Source of the DNA: an uncultured Campylobacter sp.
GTDB lineage: Bacteria; Campylobacterota; Campylobacteria; Campylobacterales; Campylobacteraceae
DNA length: 5,248 bases
Assembly (NCBI RefSeq): GCF_938045625.1
Contig: NZ_CALIAV010000075.1
Coordinates: 1 to 5,248, forward strand
Direction of reading: 5' to 3'
In this document: positions 4,816 through 5,248 of the stretch, piece after piece
Layout: each line of letters starts with the position of its first letter
How positions within the stretch are numbered: the stretch's first letter is position 1
Position numbers and translations under genes: made by a program
Notes under the pieces: model-generated
Told to the model about the DNA's origin: nothing
Database searches by the model: none
The model's input: the letters and a program-made list of their open reading frames with translations, nothing else

Positions 4816-4835
4816 AATTTTAACCTCGCCCGCCT

Positions 4836-5248
4836 TTACATCGGGTTTTGCCCACCGCAGTCCGCGAAACGGATCTCGTTATATTCGCGCGGGATAAAAT
4901 TCTCCTGCGCACTAAGCGGCGTAGGGTAAAATCCGCGCTCATAACCAAGCTCAAACAGCCTATCCACCGCTCTTATCTGTACCCCCGAAAGCTCGATCGA
5001 GGCTTCGTTGGCATAAAGGCTCAGATATTTTTCGAGCTTTGCATCGTCTACGCGGATGAGATTTCGCTCCATCAGCATGTGCGATAAAAAGGGCTTATGC
5101 GCGGTGGCGATGCGCACGCCTTCAGTTAGCACGCGCTCGCACTCGATGGCGTCCGTTATTGGCAGGCTGCGGCGAACCGCCATGCCTCCTAGCGGCAGCG
5201 GCAGATTTTCGCCCGCTAGCTCGCTCCAGATATCCCAGATCTCGCGCT
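4836..5248 (-). CDS. mqnD: MqnD-like 1,4-dihydroxy-6-naphthoate synthase, C-terminal half (5' end outside window)
   Basis: The frame is open from the right window edge to the TAA at 4836-4838, giving 136 residues; the ATG at 5183 is internal because the conserved block begins before it. The visible fragment starts REIWDIWSELAGENLPLPLGG and continues MAVRRSLP: the Trp and LPLPLGG followed by paired Arg match the MqnA/MqnD fold, closest to MqnD. Near fragment residues 77-101, LYANEASIELSGVQIRAV and DRLFELGYERG match the family's VN-x-x-T-containing helix and the following leucine-rich helix, although the Thr position is Ser here. MqnD cleaves cyclic dehypoxanthine futalosine to dihydroxynaphthoate in the futalosine route to menaquinone, which Campylobacterota use for anaerobic and microaerobic respiration. 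Full length is usually about 270-290 residues, so about half is missing. MqnA, a paralogue, is the main alternative. It is transcribed away from the window edge towards murB. Confidence 0.72.
   Translation of the reverse strand, partial: REIWDIWSELAGENLPLPLGGMAVRRSLPITDAIECERVLTEGVRIATAHKPFLSHMLMERNLIRVDDAKLEKYLSLYANEASIELSGVQIRAVDRLFELGYERGFYPTPLSAQENFIPREYNEIRFADCGGQNPM

Larger units (their letters stand above)
4301..4835. other. 535-bp non-coding spacer between mqnD and murB, rich in AAATTT repeats
   Basis: No minus-strand frame of useful length exists here, and the plus-strand frames are low-complexity with no ribosome-binding site (one is open without a start from 4427 to the TAA at 4709-4711). 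AAATTT occurs eleven times. Small stems are GTATCG/CGATAC (4361-4366 with 4380-4385), GCGCCA/TGGCGC (4607-4612 with 4628-4633), TAGCGG/CCGCTA (4638-4643 with 4654-4659) and ACCCCTT/AAGGGGT (4731-4737 with 4763-4769). Direct repeats are listed separately. The murB promoter must lie here, but I see no convincing -10 box. Confidence 0.6.

Noticed and set aside
4848..5087. 79-codon plus-strand frame
   Set aside because: Antisense to the MqnD-like gene.

Overview
The window looks like a piece of an oral-type Campylobacter genome (C. gracilis, C. rectus or C. showae are plausible relatives). The evidence is the very frequent AAATTT/TAAATTTG words, an AAAAAGG-plus-A-rich ribosome-binding style, use of TTG starts, a short MurB, and a futalosine-pathway menaquinone gene (MqnD type). 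The genus call is inference from style and gene content; no rRNA or marker gene is present.

Left part, plus strand (1-3194): the 3' end of a YnbC-like alpha/beta-hydrolase/methyltransferase gene, 541 bases of non-coding DNA rich in inverted repeats, then a YnbD-like gene that fuses a PAP2 membrane phosphatase domain to a dual-specificity phosphatase (DSP) domain. In E. coli the homologues sit together in ynbABCD, next to YnbA (CDP-alcohol phosphatidyltransferase-like) and YnbB (CDP-diglyceride synthetase-like), so this looks like a membrane phospholipid head-group locus. Behind ynbD lies a small membrane protein gene broken into two frames at a run of seven T's: a 43-codon start with a strong Shine-Dalgarno site, and a 107-codon continuation in the -1 frame. 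With one extra T they would read as one 149-residue protein.

Middle (3195-3508): about 310 bases without a credible gene, containing one long imperfect stem-loop. The two gene groups converge here.

Right part, minus strand (3509-5248): murB (UDP-N-acetylmuramate dehydrogenase, TTG start), a 535-base non-coding spacer with AAATTT-containing direct and spaced repeats, and the C-terminal half of an MqnD-like menaquinone gene running off the edge. Both are ordinary core-metabolism genes.

No tRNA, rRNA, insertion sequence, CRISPR array or canonical T-tailed terminator was recognised. The most interesting points are the T-tract frameshift behind ynbD, the roughly 70-residue low-complexity insertion inside the phosphatase domain of YnbD, and the dense inverted repeats that separate ynbC from ynbD.
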